Assembly: GCA_036897445.1 (NCBI GenBank)
Contig: JAYMTL010000143.1
Location: 1 to 48,555 of the forward strand
Length of the DNA: 48,555 nt
Source: Pelargonium tetragonum
Lineage: Eukaryota; Streptophyta; Magnoliopsida; Geraniales; Geraniaceae
Direction: 5' to 3'
Shown: one piece after another, positions 26,701 to 40,659 of the stretch
Layout: each line of letters opens with the position of its first letter
How positions within the stretch are numbered: position 1 is the stretch's first letter
Notes under the pieces: model-generated
What the model saw: only the letters and a program-made list of their open reading frames with translations
Database searches by the model: none
What the model was told of the DNA's origin: nothing
Made by a program: the position numbers and the translations under genes

Positions 26701-29700
26701 CATAAGGAGGGGTCTAGAGGCTATAAAAAAAATCTAAGGCACTCTTAATTTCAAGATATTAGAATAAATACTGACATAAAGATTTGTATGGCCCTTTTCG
26801 TGACCCATAACGCAAATACAAGTAAGGTTTTTTTACTAAAATTAGCTTTATAATCCGTTTTTCAAGGAAAGTTAATGCTCTAAGCCTAGCTTTTGTTGGA
26901 GTAAATGGATAGAAATATACAGTATGTAATTTCTGGTATTTCACAAAGTATAACCGGGAATCCGGGCCCTTAAAAAGTGAAAGGAATTTTTAGGGCCCTT
27001 TACAACCTTGCTTAAATGAAAATAGAATACACTAACTAATTAGGGAGAATTTTTTTAATTATTACGGTTCTTAACTGTATGGAACTACAAAACTATTATA
27101 AATACATCCCGGGTTATGCTTAGTAAAGTAAAGGGGTAGCCTTAAAATAGACTTTGATATGCAGTCTTAATCTTTAGGGATAGAATTTCCTTATATATGA
27201 TTCTTCTAGTCGGAACAACCGAATTCCTAAAGCGAGGTACATATGAATACTCCTAATAAATCCATTTATGCACAATATTAAGAATTCCCTCTTTTCAATT
27301 CCGAAAGGAAAGCTCTTAATTTTAATACACCCTGTTCTAAACGCGTAACTAACTGAAATTTATCCCATTTCTATGGAAAAGCTACTACCCTTAGTAATCT
27401 AGAGTAAGCTTAAACAAAACAAGTAGCTATGTTCCAGAAAACTAAGACTTTATGAGGAAAGCCTTCTTATTCTTATATAGTATAGATACCCTTTCTAATT
27501 ACGGTCTACTGCACCAAAACCAAAGGAATATTTAAGGCCTTTAACTTTTACTAGAAATTTCCCACGAATTTGTTTTTTTATTTAACCTAACCCCTTGTTC
27601 AGAGTAGTGTCCAAGTTCTTTTCAAATGAATAAGTAGAAAAGTTTGACCTGTGGTATTTACAGGAAATAGTGAGTTTCTTCCCCGGTTCCTTAAGTTTTT
27701 AGAGATATTCGAAGTTATATCCGCAAGTTATCCTTTTGTGTGTAATTCCTTCAAGTAAAAGGTTTTGACTATATATCCCTCTAAATCTTCTTATAGAGAA
27801 AGATAAAGGAATAAAATGAAACTGGGGAATCCTTTTACTAATGGGAATTGGGTAGCCAGCTTGCTCTTTTGAAAGAGTAAAAAGCATTTCCACTTTTTGT
27901 TCCTGGGGTACATATTAAGGGAGTGCCCTTAAAAATCCCCTTTAGTTAAATATCGCGGATATTCCTTTAGCCGGCTTAAACCTACCAAAGAGGTATAAAA
28001 CTAAAAACCTCTTGCAGGAACTCAGGGCAATCGGCACATAAAAGTCAAACTTAAGCTCAATTCTGAAAGTACAATAAATTAGAGGTCATCGTGGTATACA
28101 ACTCCTCCTTAGTATTCTAAATTAGATGTTACAGGATTCATTAATATTTTGTTTTACAGAAATTTCCGCGCAGAGAGCCCAGCCCTATAATATCCTATTA
28201 CTAAAACACAGGAAAAGCGTCGGGCTTAATGGTATCAGCTCGACACCAGTAAAATTGAATTTACTGAAGTGGGCGCTCTTTGTACAAAGGTACAATCCCG
28301 GAGCGTTCTTTTTCACTAAAAGAGTACTCTGAGTTGGGCACATTACAATTACTGACGCAGGGTATTGTAGGAAAGAGCTCTTATAATATGAGAAATTTTT
28401 GTTACAATATACAGAAATCCGCCTTCTCAAAAAGATGCTGACTTTTGGTATTATTTCTTATCTAGCGCTTTCGCAACAAAACTAAGTACTTAGGTTAGGA
28501 TAAAGCCCTAAGATGAAGCTCGATTTATCGCTACTAGAAGCTTTTATTGAATTTAGCCCAATATAGGGGCCCCGTAAAAGAAAAATCAGGCTTTCCTTTA
28601 GCAGTTTTCGCTATATACACCCCCTAATTTTGACGAGTCCTCTATAGTTATACCTAAAATTGATAGAAAAAGACTCTAGAATAAAGGATGATTTTAGAAA
28701 TCCTGTAAGTTTTTGTATAAATACTGCTGGTGCAGTACTTTATATTATGAATATTCCTGAAGTCAGCTTTGCACACGGGTATAATGACTCTTCTTATCTT
28801 GCTATTTTGGCACAGGATTGCCCCTTTCTATTTCTATAAAAACCAAGCCATCACTAACTACTTTCATTTCAGTTGCTACTGTATTTTGAAGCAGAATTCT
28901 AATTCTATTTATTCAACTCGTTAACTTATAAAAGAAGCGCATAACAAAGTACAATCAAGTAAGTTCCTCAAAATTAGTGTCTATCTAAAAGAAATTTCGC
29001 CGAGGAAGGGGTTCTTTAGGATATATTTGAATTCACACTTAAGTCTTGGAACCTAAGAAATAGAAGAGCTTGTCCTGTCGACATCTCTGGTAGTACCTTT
29101 TTACTAAAAACTGCAAAAACTCCCCTGTACCGGGCTGGAAGCATAGTCAAAAGGAAAAGCTTCTTAGAGGCTTTTCATTATTAATAGTATAGGGAACCTG
29201 TAAAGGTTCTAGGGCGCTAAAAGGAGGGGGATTCGCTCGATTACTAGAAAAACTCTGGCATGCCTCACTGTACAAGACACCAGGTCTATACTACTTGGAA
29301 TACCCTGTTAGTTAATAGAAATCCTTCCCTCTTGCTGTAAAATCCCTAGCTTAAGACTATTGTAGGATAGGAAATAAAAAACTTTCAATTCTTTTACTTT
29401 ATTTATTATACTTAATAGACTTAGCTAGTCTAGTTAATACCCTTAAAATTAAGGCTTACCCGATTTCCTACTTCATAGAAGTTGTAATATAAGCAACCAA
29501 AGATGGGAGCAAAATTCAATTTGATATACATTTTTTTACACTAATTTAGATTGAAAGGGTCAAAAAAGAAGTTGAGGGCATTCCCTTAAGCGGGCTCGGA
29601 TAGTTGTCGTTTATTATAATGAAAGAAAGCCGGACTCTAGATATGCGTTCTACCTGGTATACAACATGAAAACGAAATTAAGAAAACAATTGCACGAATA

Positions 29701-32700
29701 AATCCGTACAACCTAAACAAGTAAATCTGGCTTTTGTAAGGAACTCCTTTTTGCTTTTGCCAGACCCGAGCCTACTTTATTAAGTATATTTGAACTTGAG
29801 AAGCTCAAACCTTTTGCTTAACCTTGACTAGGACTGGAAAAAAAGTCCGATCATAGGTGCCTAACAACCCAGTCAATTTACCTCGAATAGAAAGATATGA
29901 AGCTCTAGCTTTTCTTTTTTAATGCGGACGCCCCTTTTTCGAAACTCGCCCTATTTATTCTTTTTCAAGAGCAAAAGGGAGCCATTAAAGCCTAGTATGT
30001 AAAAAGGGGACTCTAAGTAGTCCGTATTTTTGTAGAGAAACGCGTGTAAATTATTAAAATGTCGTATTGTATATAACAAGGTCGCCCTTGTTTAGCCCAG
30101 TAAACATGCAGCATATTTTATAACAATTAAGCCTCTTAAATCTTCGGAATAGACTATCTTCTAACAAGATTTTCTCAAGAAGAGACTCCTTAATAAACAG
30201 AAAAAGGGGATGCCTAAACATATATAAGCATATACCAACCCGGCTTTACCTGAAGCTTGAAAGGGGCTAAACTGCTCAAAAGAAATAATAAAGCAGCAAG
30301 TAATCTTGAAATTGAAAGTATAGCCTTTTTGGAATTTCATCCTTAATACGAATGCATATGCTAAAAGCCTTCATTTTAGTGTAACTCTGTAAGTTTATAA
30401 ATCCTAAAATCAGTATCCGTATAATTTGAGACCCTCTTGAATAAGTGCTTGTTTGAATTTTGGTTGAGCGCTTTTCGTGTACTCAGAAAAGGAAGATTTT
30501 TTATGTGGGGACTTAGGACCAGCTACTGCTTTACAAGTAAAACACTTCTTAAATTCTTAGAGGGTGCCTCGTTAAAAATAAGTAAGCGCTACAACACTTT
30601 GTTAACAATACAAAAATTCAGTAATAGTGAGCTTTTAGAAAAGTTGTTCCCTTACGGAGACAGGAAAAGGGGATTCCCAAATCTTTTGATAGGTTTTGCT
30701 CTTGTAACTAAGTTTAAATAATCAATCTTGATTTTTGGACCTGGTTCTTTAGTTTTAACCTACGACAACTCCACTTAAGTCTGCGTTTGCCTTACCAACT
30801 CAGGTAGTTTTTATGTAGACGATGCAAGAAGACTGAGAAGAGTTATAATCTTTATAATTAAGTAAAACGAATGCTTTACTCAAAAGGGCTTGACTTTTGG
30901 AGTTTGTCGCTATTCTTTCAGTGCTCCTCTAGTTGATTGCAAGTTTACTACTATATAAACCTGGTAAAATACATTATATATTGTGATATTACGGGGGCCT
31001 ACCTAGGCGATTTTCCCTCTTCTCCCTAATTCTAATTATGAAACCCCTAAAACAAATTGGCTACAGCAAATCTCTCTTTATTACTAGGTTGAGTTTACTA
31101 AAATGACTTAAAAGGTTTCTTATATAGGTGTTGCTTTTTTTACTTTACTACTGATAATACAAAAAGTAAACCAGGCTTTTCTCACGGGAGGTTCCTTATC
31201 TTTATTGTTTTGGAGCAAGACCTAGATAGAAATAGAAACAAGTATCAAGTTTAAGGAGTCTGCTTGTGAATTCTTAAAATTAGGAGAGTTTAGTCTTAGA
31301 TATTTCTGGTTTTGAGTCTTAAAAAAAAAAAGGGTAAACTCCAGTATACAGGGTATTTAAAGCTTTTGGCGTAGTCTTGTATCCGGGCAATAGAAAAAGG
31401 AAGGGTTGCTCTAATGTTCCTATGATTTCGGGTTTTCAATTCCAGATAATAAGGAAATTCCCGCGTTAGAGCCTTTACCGATTAGGAAAACTTTAAAGTG
31501 TTTACTGATAGAGGTGGTTTTCTAACTGAGTATACTGGATAGGGTTTCCTTATATTTTTTTAATTTAGGTAACCCCGCTGTTTATTAAAGGCAGAATACA
31601 GTCTAGTGGATTAGGAGCTTCCAGGACCCGCAGGAATATTTAATAGTAAAAATACCGAGTATCCGTTTTTTTACATTTACAAGATATAAAGACCCTACTT
31701 AAAAGGCAAGAAGCCGGGATCGTTTATTAGTACTCTAGGATTTAGGACATAGAAGAATAAGTAAGCAAGAGTTTTTCCTGTAAATAGGAATTCCTTAGCT
31801 AGTTTCATTTGTACAAGTTTTTAGGGACAAGCCAAGGTCCCGTTTTTGGCTTAGGAAGGTGCTTTGGTAAATAAAGTCAAAACGAGTTTCTTAATCAGGA
31901 ATTTTCCTATGAAATTACAGACTTTCTCTTATGGGTATAGGAATTGGTAAATCCTGTGAGACGAATCTTAAAATTTGATACGAAAAAATTCTTCCTATAT
32001 AAATAAAGCCTACAAAAATAAGGATACACAGAACTTGTTCTTTTTCTATCTAGAAGCTTTTAAGAAAAGGGCCATAAACTCTCTGGAAATTTTTAGAAGC
32101 CTCCTTTTGGCTTAATCTAATAGAAAATGCCTTAAAAAAGACAAAAGTAGGGGTCTTCATAAACTAGGTTGTTAGTTTTAGGAGACAGGTTTGTAACACA
32201 AATATTAGGGAAGTGCTTCCTTTGATACAAAACTTTGAAAGAAAAGCTTTATAATAAAAGTCTCTTAAGTAGGCCGGGACTTTATTAATGAAATCTGGCA
32301 GAAGGTTATCGAAAGGTATATAGTTACAGTGAATCCTGATTTTAAGGAAAAATGAAACCAGATGCTGATGCTATTGTCAGCCGTTGAAAGGCTCCTTTTG
32401 AATCAACTACAAAAAGGGAGTTTGGTAATTGAATAAAACTTAAGCTTATAGAAGGGTTAAGGTGCAAATAAAAGAGTAGATAAAAAAAGTTACGCTATTT
32501 TTTTTCTTACAGAAAGGACAACTCAATTTCTTTTAGAGGTATGCGAGCCCTAATACAAAATATTCGATTCGAGGAGAATTCGTATTTTTATGACTTGACT
32601 GTAACCCAAAATTTCTTAAAAGGGGGAGTACTTCCTAAGATAGATAAAAGGTAAACGAGTTCCCTTAAGCCCTACAGGGTACAGCTATGAGGAATTACTT

Positions 32701-35700
32701 AAAAATTTTATGTCAAACCTTATCTAGTTATACTAGAAGGCGCTCCTTTCAAATTCATTTTAGTTGGTCGGGCTCGCGCTACTTTTGATGTAGATTTAGG
32801 GAATAACACCGCAATCTTACAGACAGTAATAAGCAAACAAATTGACAAAAAGTAGATGTAAAGCCTATACTAAGGTAACGTATTCATAAAAAGGGATTCC
32901 TTAATTAATAAGGCTCTTCTGAGGCGGCAGGGTCAAAAGTAGACATTAACATCTAGAAACATTGGAAATTGAAGTAGGGACTAAAAAGAGTCAGTAGGTG
33001 TTTTTCTTATAGAGCTCCGTTAAAGGGTATAAACATATAAAAATATACAAGACAAAACTTGGAAATCCTGGGGTATTTAGAAGTACCGTACTTAATATCC
33101 TATACGACAGGTCCTTTTAGCAACTATTATAAAGGACTCTTGATGTAGTTTTGAATTAAGAGCTTCTTTGATTTAGAAAATTTATTCAAAATTGTTTAGC
33201 TTTAGTTTTAGTTGTTGATAAAAGAAAGTATCCTAACTGACCTTAGAGTCTAGAGAAAGCTCCCTTAATAGGACAGTTATTAAAAAAAGAATTTTATTTG
33301 TTTACATTGACTCGAGTTAGTAGTTTCTAGCGACAGTAAAATCCATGGATGTATCGCCACTCCAGCATTCTATTTATATTTACAGGATTAGAAAACCTAT
33401 ATAACTTGAGGGACTCCTATACTAAAAGAAAAAGTTCTGTAGCTTCTTATTTATAGAGCTTACTTTTAAGAATAATTTAATAAATGAAAATGGAGATCGA
33501 ATAATAACTATTCTATAGAAATCCAGTGTCCTGAGTTATGCGATCCCATCATAATATCAGGCTAAAACAAGTATGTCTTATAATTTATATATTATATAAC
33601 TGGCGGAAAGGTGATAAGATATTAAATAAGGAATCCCCACAAGTCGGAGACTTCTGGTTCTCTTAACCCATCTAGATCAGGGGGTCCATTTTGAGTAGAG
33701 GTACTTAGCACTTTTTCAGACTTTGGGTTTCAACATTATATAGTTATGAAAACCACAAAGTCGTATCTTAAATCTTTTCAATTTCGACCGGGGGAAGCCC
33801 TGCTTTTACTATCCGTATAACGAGTGCTTGTCTATTTCTCTGATCTCGCCTCTTTAGAGCCCCTTCCCTTTAAGGAGTTCCGTTAGTAACTAGTATCCCG
33901 AATATCCATTTTACTCGTTTTTAATTAATATACCTTGCCTTTATCCGTTTTCCAAGGCAGGAAAAGAAATTCTAGAATAGGCACATTAGGGGTCCTTACT
34001 ATAGACTTAACTTCTTTTTTATAGCAAATAATACTGAGTTTTAGATCCTGTAAAGCTTTTGACTTTTAAGAAAGAATTAGAATAGCGTATTTCCTGTTTA
34101 ATTTATGCAAAAAGTACGAGCAGCCTAGATTTATTTGATATATTACTAAGGGTTATCTAAACTAAACCCGAGTTATAATGGCAACAAAGAGTTTCCTTGA
34201 GGGCTTACTTTTTTCTATAATGTAGCTATTTAGTATAGCATAACTGCTTTTTATTAACTAAGCAGAATTTTGAATTTGTAAACACCTTTTTCATCAAACC
34301 CTTTATTACATGACATAACCTTCTACACCTCGACTAAATTAGATTAGAGACATTGCCTTAAGAATTAAAGGCTTTTCAAGTTCAAAGAAGTTCCCATGTT
34401 GCTGAGGTATTTCTAGCTTCATAAAGCAATAAGTTATAAGAAGAGAGTAGATATATAACCTAAAGAAGCATCTGTAGGAAATCCCCTTAACAAAGCGTAA
34501 TAGCATTTTACATATTTCTACCTGCCTAAAAGAATTTATTCGGAGCATAATATTAAGTCAAGGGAGTCCCTTATACATAGGACTAATATAAATAAGGATA
34601 CATAATATAATAAAAAAGTTCAAACTAGTCGATCCCTACGATTGTAATAGGTACTCCTTGCAGTGTACCTCTGAGGGGTTGCTTTGGTAATTCAAATATT
34701 AAAACTCTAGTTTCACACTCGCAGCTTTTATAGGAAGTTGGTTAGTATAAATATAGGAAACCCTTTTCTTGGATAAACGCTATTTCGAATTAGACTTAGG
34801 TAACAAAAAATCTACGTAATAACATCTCTTTCTAAGTTTTCCAACTCGTACAAGGGAAATTTAAGAGGTCGCTTGCGCGCTATTACTAGGAGGATTTCCT
34901 TATATACGGGCTGCAAAAATAAGGAGTTATACTGTTAACAGGAGGGGGTTTGATAATCCCAATTTCAATTTAAACTCTGATTATGTAAAGGGCATCCTCC
35001 AACTTAGATTATCTGACACAATACAATGGGCTAAAAAAATCTCTCTTTTTCTTTACAGAAAGAGCTTACAGAAAATTTCCTGAGTAAGATACTGCAGCAA
35101 AAAGAGTTCTTGTGTACAGCTGAGCAAGAAAGTTTTTAAATACAGAATCGGGTTTATAAAATGAAAAATAAGACTTTTCAAAAAGAAAGAAATGTGATAG
35201 ACTAGAAAATGACTTATATAGAATACCCTCTTTGTTTTACCGATATGAGAGATTGTAGACTGTTGAGGGATATAAATGGATTTTCCGTTAGGATCACGAA
35301 CATAGATTGTGGATGCTATGAGTTCAAATACTATAAGCAAAGCTGGCGGAAGGTTGATCGGCTTGTTTCCTTTTTGATCCCCTTAAATAGGGGATCTTTT
35401 AATTCTCTGTAATAAGCAAACTCACCTTAGGAGAAAGGTTAACTTAACTAAATTACTGCTTCCTAAACATATAAACACTCACGAATATATTGTTACAAGG
35501 GCCCAACTTAGAAAGACACTCCTTTTTTTATTTATAAAGCAAAACTACTGGGTATTCATGTGTAAATGCTATACTAAAGGTATAAGCACACTTACTTGAA
35601 TTCTAGGACTATAAGAGAATAAAAAATCTTTATGCTTTGTCTGCACGGAGTTACTCTGTGAATCAGTTCCTTTTGGTATTTATATTCTGACTATAAAGAC

Positions 35701-38700
35701 TTTATAGATCTCAAAGCGCAATAGTATACTTTTTTGGATCCCGGGAATTTAGCTCCGCTTATTAGAGGATATTTTAGTAAGATGGGATTTGGTGGGCAAA
35801 AACCCATATGATATGAGGACTAAGTTTTTACTCTTAAAAAGTATGGACGATATACTTTGTGTGCAGCGTTGATGACGTAAAAAATCTTACCTTTATGAAA
35901 GACCTCTTAGTTAGTCTTTTTATTACTGAAATGCTACAAAAGTCACAAGCTATACTATCAAATTTTTATTGATAAAGCTTGTGTCCAAAACCTCTTATTT
36001 ATTTTGTGTAGGTAACCCTTATTTTCATAGCAGTGCCTTATATACTAACTAAAGTCTTGTCCAAAAGTTTTTTTAGTTATAGGGTATAATTCTCCCGATA
36101 TTTATTAGCTAGGGTGTCCTCGATAAAGGAGAATCTTTAAGAACTATAACTGCAATATATTTTCTTGAAGCACAGGGGAATTCAGTAAGTGTTACTTCGC
36201 ATTCCGAATAAGGAACTGTTTAGTTTAATAAAGTTTTCTCGCGAATGCAGCCTTCGAGAGTTTTCTTGTAAAACCCAGACCCAGATAAGAGGATATATTA
36301 CCCACAGCATATTTAGAAGTTTTTCGGGTTCCCTTATATAGAAACATGAGTAGAGCCCTCACTAAGATCATAAAATTATTAGAAACTAAAGTTCTGTTCA
36401 AACTAAAGGATTTCCTATAACAAAGGAGACCAAAGAATCTAGCCAGAAAAGATTGACTTAGAATAACTGAAATTTGGTCGGAGAAATGCTTACTCGAACT
36501 GGATATGAATACAAAAAAGAAACCTCTAGAGATTCTAGCATACAGGAATTCTCCGATGGCTTTTTAAACTAATAACTTTCTGGGTATATCGAGTTTAGGG
36601 TTATCCCAACCAAAGAGAAACTCTTGTAAAACACTGAAAAATTCTACCCGCCTATTACTACGAAAACCCTCTAAGCCCGGATCTAATAAAGTCGATTGGG
36701 AGACCCCCTACACATTCTTAACTTAAAAGGTACTTACAATTTTTGAGATCCCTTGTGGTTATATAACTAGACGAAAATCCTTACAAAAAGGAATAATTAT
36801 TTAGAAAAACTTTTGGGTGGGGGTAAAAGCTTTCTCCTAGACTGGACCGAGTTCTCTCATACTTTGTTGAAAGAACCACTTTGCTAGTAATCGACAAACC
36901 CTTCTTTTTCGAGAGATAGAGAAACCTATAAATAATAGACCCAGATTTATCTAAATTTTATATAAATGAGCAAGGGTATTCACTAGTTATAAGGACCCCA
37001 TGCACTTAGAGTGCCCCCTCAAGATAATGAAATTGCTAGACCCCAGGTAAATCTTATTTTTAACAACTTCATTACTAAAAACCCCTCCCGTAACAATTAG
37101 TTAAGAGATTGGGCCTTAGTGAATAAAGGGGGTACGTACTTTTTGTAAATAGGGTTCTATGACATATAATAATTTCTCGTAGTTTCTGAGGTCAACAGGA
37201 GGCTTTGCAAGGGTCTCCTAAAGTCAAAGTAAGTAGGATAATAATAAAGTTCAAGTTCGAAGTTTATTTGTTTTGTAATTTTTATACGTTGGCTTATCAG
37301 AAGTACAACATAGCAAGAGTCTAAGGGATTTGCGGGAGTATTTCTATGCTTAAAAAAACTACGTGCATTTACTTTCCATACTATAAGTACTTTGACTAGC
37401 TAATGTGACAGGACAAATGCTTTTGACTTGGAAACAAAAATGGAATTGGAGAGTGAACTTACTTGACACTTTAAGTTAAGTAATATAGTAGTCTTTTTAT
37501 TCCTATTACTGGCTTATACTTCTTCTCTGTATTTACAAACGTATCTAATTGAAAGAGGCTGCGCTCTAACGGCAATTCTTTGCTTACTCTGTTATCTAAA
37601 AGTTTTTCTTTTGTTCTCATATAGGGTATAGTATACTATAAAATAGGGTTTTTGAAAGTTCGCTAATACAAGTTGATCTTACCATCTAAGTCTAGGAACT
37701 CTTAAATGGAATCAGATCAACTAAAAGGAGGAACTGGTTAGGTTACAAAAAAGGAATTACCAGATATCGAACTCCTAGGACTTCCCGCCTTACAACTTGT
37801 AAAACTTTTTAGAGATATTGAGCCCTTTTTTTACTTGGTTATCGCGAAAAGAATTCCAAGGAGTACTTATAGTCTAGGGATTGGATTTCTTGCTGTGAGT
37901 TTTCTTATAAATCAAGGTTAAAGTATGGTAAAGCTTCTTATAATATAATATAAAAGGAGCTTCATTTCTAAAAAAGAAGTCTTCCTCACGACTAGATGGT
38001 TAATATCATTCAGGATGCACCCAACAAGAAATTTCTAAGGTACTCATTGGACAGCAATGTAAGGGCAATACTTTTATGTTAAAAACGGATTCTAAGGACC
38101 ATTTACGCGCGCTTGAACACGAGTTATCGGCCCATTAGCGTGCTTTTTTTCTACTTTTTGCGATTCAAATAAATCCACGTAGGAATTACCTTAATGTGGA
38201 CCAAGTACTTTTAATAGGGCTAAAGAGTTTTTTTAAGCAAGATTTCCTAACTAATTATTGCTAAGTATCTAACGCCGAACCTTGTATTCAGTATATACTA
38301 AAGCAACTTTATTATTCATATAGGTTCTACCTAAGTGAAACTTAATCGCTTAACCGGGCACTTTAGGAGCTTCCTTTCTATATTTTATAAACTTTCATGA
38401 GTGGTTCTACTTACTATAATAGATCACTCTACAAAACGTTATTAGCTGCCAATCTGGCAATCTGGAACCCTTTTTAGTTAATTAAAACTTATTGTTTTAC
38501 TCAGCCTAACTTAGAAATATGTATGGGAAACACTCTATACTCTAAAGTTTTGTTGTAGCTAAAGCCAGTGGAGCTAATGGATTCTTAGAAAAAGACTTAC
38601 TAAAATGAGTTCCTGTTTACCAGTTTCTTAGTTTTAGATAGAGACATGAGCTTAGAGGAAGATTGATTTACACACTTGTAACTTGTACATTTATAGGGCA

Positions 38701-40636
38701 TTTCTTGGTAGTATTAATCAAAGGATTTTTTTAGAAAGAAATAGGTAGTCCCAGTGTTAAAAACCAAAAAATTAAGGCGCAAAAACTTTCAAAATCAAAT
38801 TTCCGTTTTTTATTAAATTTCTTCCATTTAAATGTATCTTAACCTTACCGGGATAATATTGAGATATTGATAAAGTAAACCCCTTAACTTAAGATAAAGG
38901 CACTGGAAAACCCAGCGCTAACTTAAATTTGGTATTAACAAGTAAATCTTAAACTAATCCTGAGATTCGAACCAAATCTCAATGAGTTAGGTTGCGCTTT
39001 TGATTAATAGAAAAAGAAAGTAAGGCGCAAATATTAGCACTTAAGGATTTTATAACCAAACTAGATAGCTTAGTACTCTTATTCTGTAAGCAAAGAAAAA
39101 ATAGAAAGTACTCCCTAACTAGGATTTGACTTAAAAAGTATCCTGAATTGGGATATACTTTAGGGAAGAACGCTAGCTTTTATAGCATATTAAGGGTTTT
39201 CTATATAGAGACCCCGGTCATTCTCCCAACCTTTCAATAAATATGGGTATCCCTAATTAGGTTCAGATGTTAAAAGAGACTCTCCTTAGGTTTAGAGTTT
39301 AACCTTTAAGCTACTTCTTTTTGGGGGTGGTGGGGGTACAGCTCAAGTCTAGGTTACAAATAAAGTTTAAGGAGGCTTCCTAAGCTACACCAAGGGAATT
39401 TCCGATCACCAGTTTTCCTCGGATACTCTGGTGTTAAGAAAGCCTCTAGTTTATATAGTACAAATTTCATTCTTGATTCACGTCTCAAGAATTCTTCTAA
39501 CCCAGCCCAGGTTTCCTCAAGGATTGACCCACGGCTCTTATTTCAAAAATGTATAGGAAAGTTACATCAAGGAAAGGTAGGACTAACAAAAGAAAAAAAG
39601 GTAGCAATATTATATTAGAATTAGAGGCCCCATGAATCGACAAGTTCCTTTTTCTAATCCAAGTTTTTGGTTCTTGCTACTCAAGTATCCTGCCATAGTT
39701 TACTATTCGGTCTTTTATAAAGGGTGTCGTTCCTTAACTGTTTCGAAAGTATGCCCTTATTAAAAAAGAAAATTTTGATTCTATAAGACTTTTTCTATTG
39801 CTCGTTTAGATAAATTGCCTAAGAAAATGAAGAATACTAGAAGCTTTGGAAGTATCTCACGAAAGTTTTAGTTGGAATTTCTTTAGGCATAAGTATTTAG
39901 GACTGGGATTTTTTAGGATTCTTGGAGAACCGCATTAATCTAGCTGAACAACAAACACTTTACCTATAAACTTTTTTTTAGAAGTAGAAGCACTAAATAG
40001 GTATGCCTCAATCGAGACCTTAAAAGCGCTTCCTTTGAGAATGCCTTTTTATTCAGAATATGTCCCAGTCATTTTAGATATTATATCTAATTGTGAGATT
40101 CATATTCCTGTGTCATTCAGAACAAGGATCTCTTAGGAGTTGGAGTCAACACTTATATTATAGTATAGCGACTTGATCTCTCCTATCATCAAACTCCATT
40201 ACCAACAAGGTTCCCGTTAAGGTTGTACCTCTTATAGCCGACCCATTTCTTAATAGACATCCGGAAACCCTATTTAGATTAGAGACCCAAAAAATTTTAT
40301 CGGATTTGACTTGGTAAAGCTCAAAAAGAAAAAACTTCCGTAATCCCTTTACTTGAGAAGCATCTGGGGTTTTATATTAAGAGGCTCCGCAAATCTTATA
40401 CCTTCATTTTTCGCCGCTTCCTTAATTTGACACTAGCTAGTCTTTTTGCCTTTTAGTAAAGCTTTTTAGAATAGAATTAAGTAATAACTAACTAATCGCG
40501 GATAAAAAGATATAAAAAGTAGTCATTCGGCCTATTTTCGAGCTGCTATTGTAGGCTTCGTTTAAAGAGGTCTATGTTTACGTTGAAAAGGAAAACTCTT
40601 TTGTGATAAGACTTGTAACTTGTTTTGACTATTTCT
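23700..40636. other. AT-rich DNA with no recognised gene
   Basis: All open frames are short (95 codons or fewer), and several overlap on opposite strands, as chance frames do (28126-28332 with 28185-28430; 35053-35340 with 35209-35412). A run of 12 A at about 31321 and scattered GG...CC palindromic words are the only visible structure. No tRNA, rRNA or element terminus was found. Confidence 0.5.
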
Positions 40637-40659
40637 CTAAAGGTAATGAAATTAATTTC
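40637..40659 (+). repeat. Copy 2 of the exact 23-bp direct repeat containing a 12-bp palindrome
   Basis: Identical to 12538-12560 and in the same orientation. The flanks differ immediately on the right (GTGTG against TTTCT) and after the CTAA on the left. The perfect palindrome GAAATTAATTTC is retained in both copies even though the word includes a TG step of the kind depleted elsewhere. Confidence 0.55.

Noticed and set aside
28230-28242. TGGTATCAG word resembling a primer-binding site for initiator tRNA
   Set aside because: Only about nine bases fit, and no LTR edge or Gag-like sequence is adjacent.
30805-30835. FYVDD in one frame, like the reverse-transcriptase catalytic box
   Set aside because: No neighbouring reverse-transcriptase motif in any frame; a five-residue match is expected by chance.
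3610-31557. 17-bp word AGGGTTTCCTTATATTT shared at 3610 and 31541
   Set aside because: About one shared 17-mer is expected by chance at this composition, and the flanks do not align.
35862-35875. VDD in an open stretch, a possible reverse-transcriptase box
   Set aside because: Flanking residues do not match gypsy, copia or LINE patterns.
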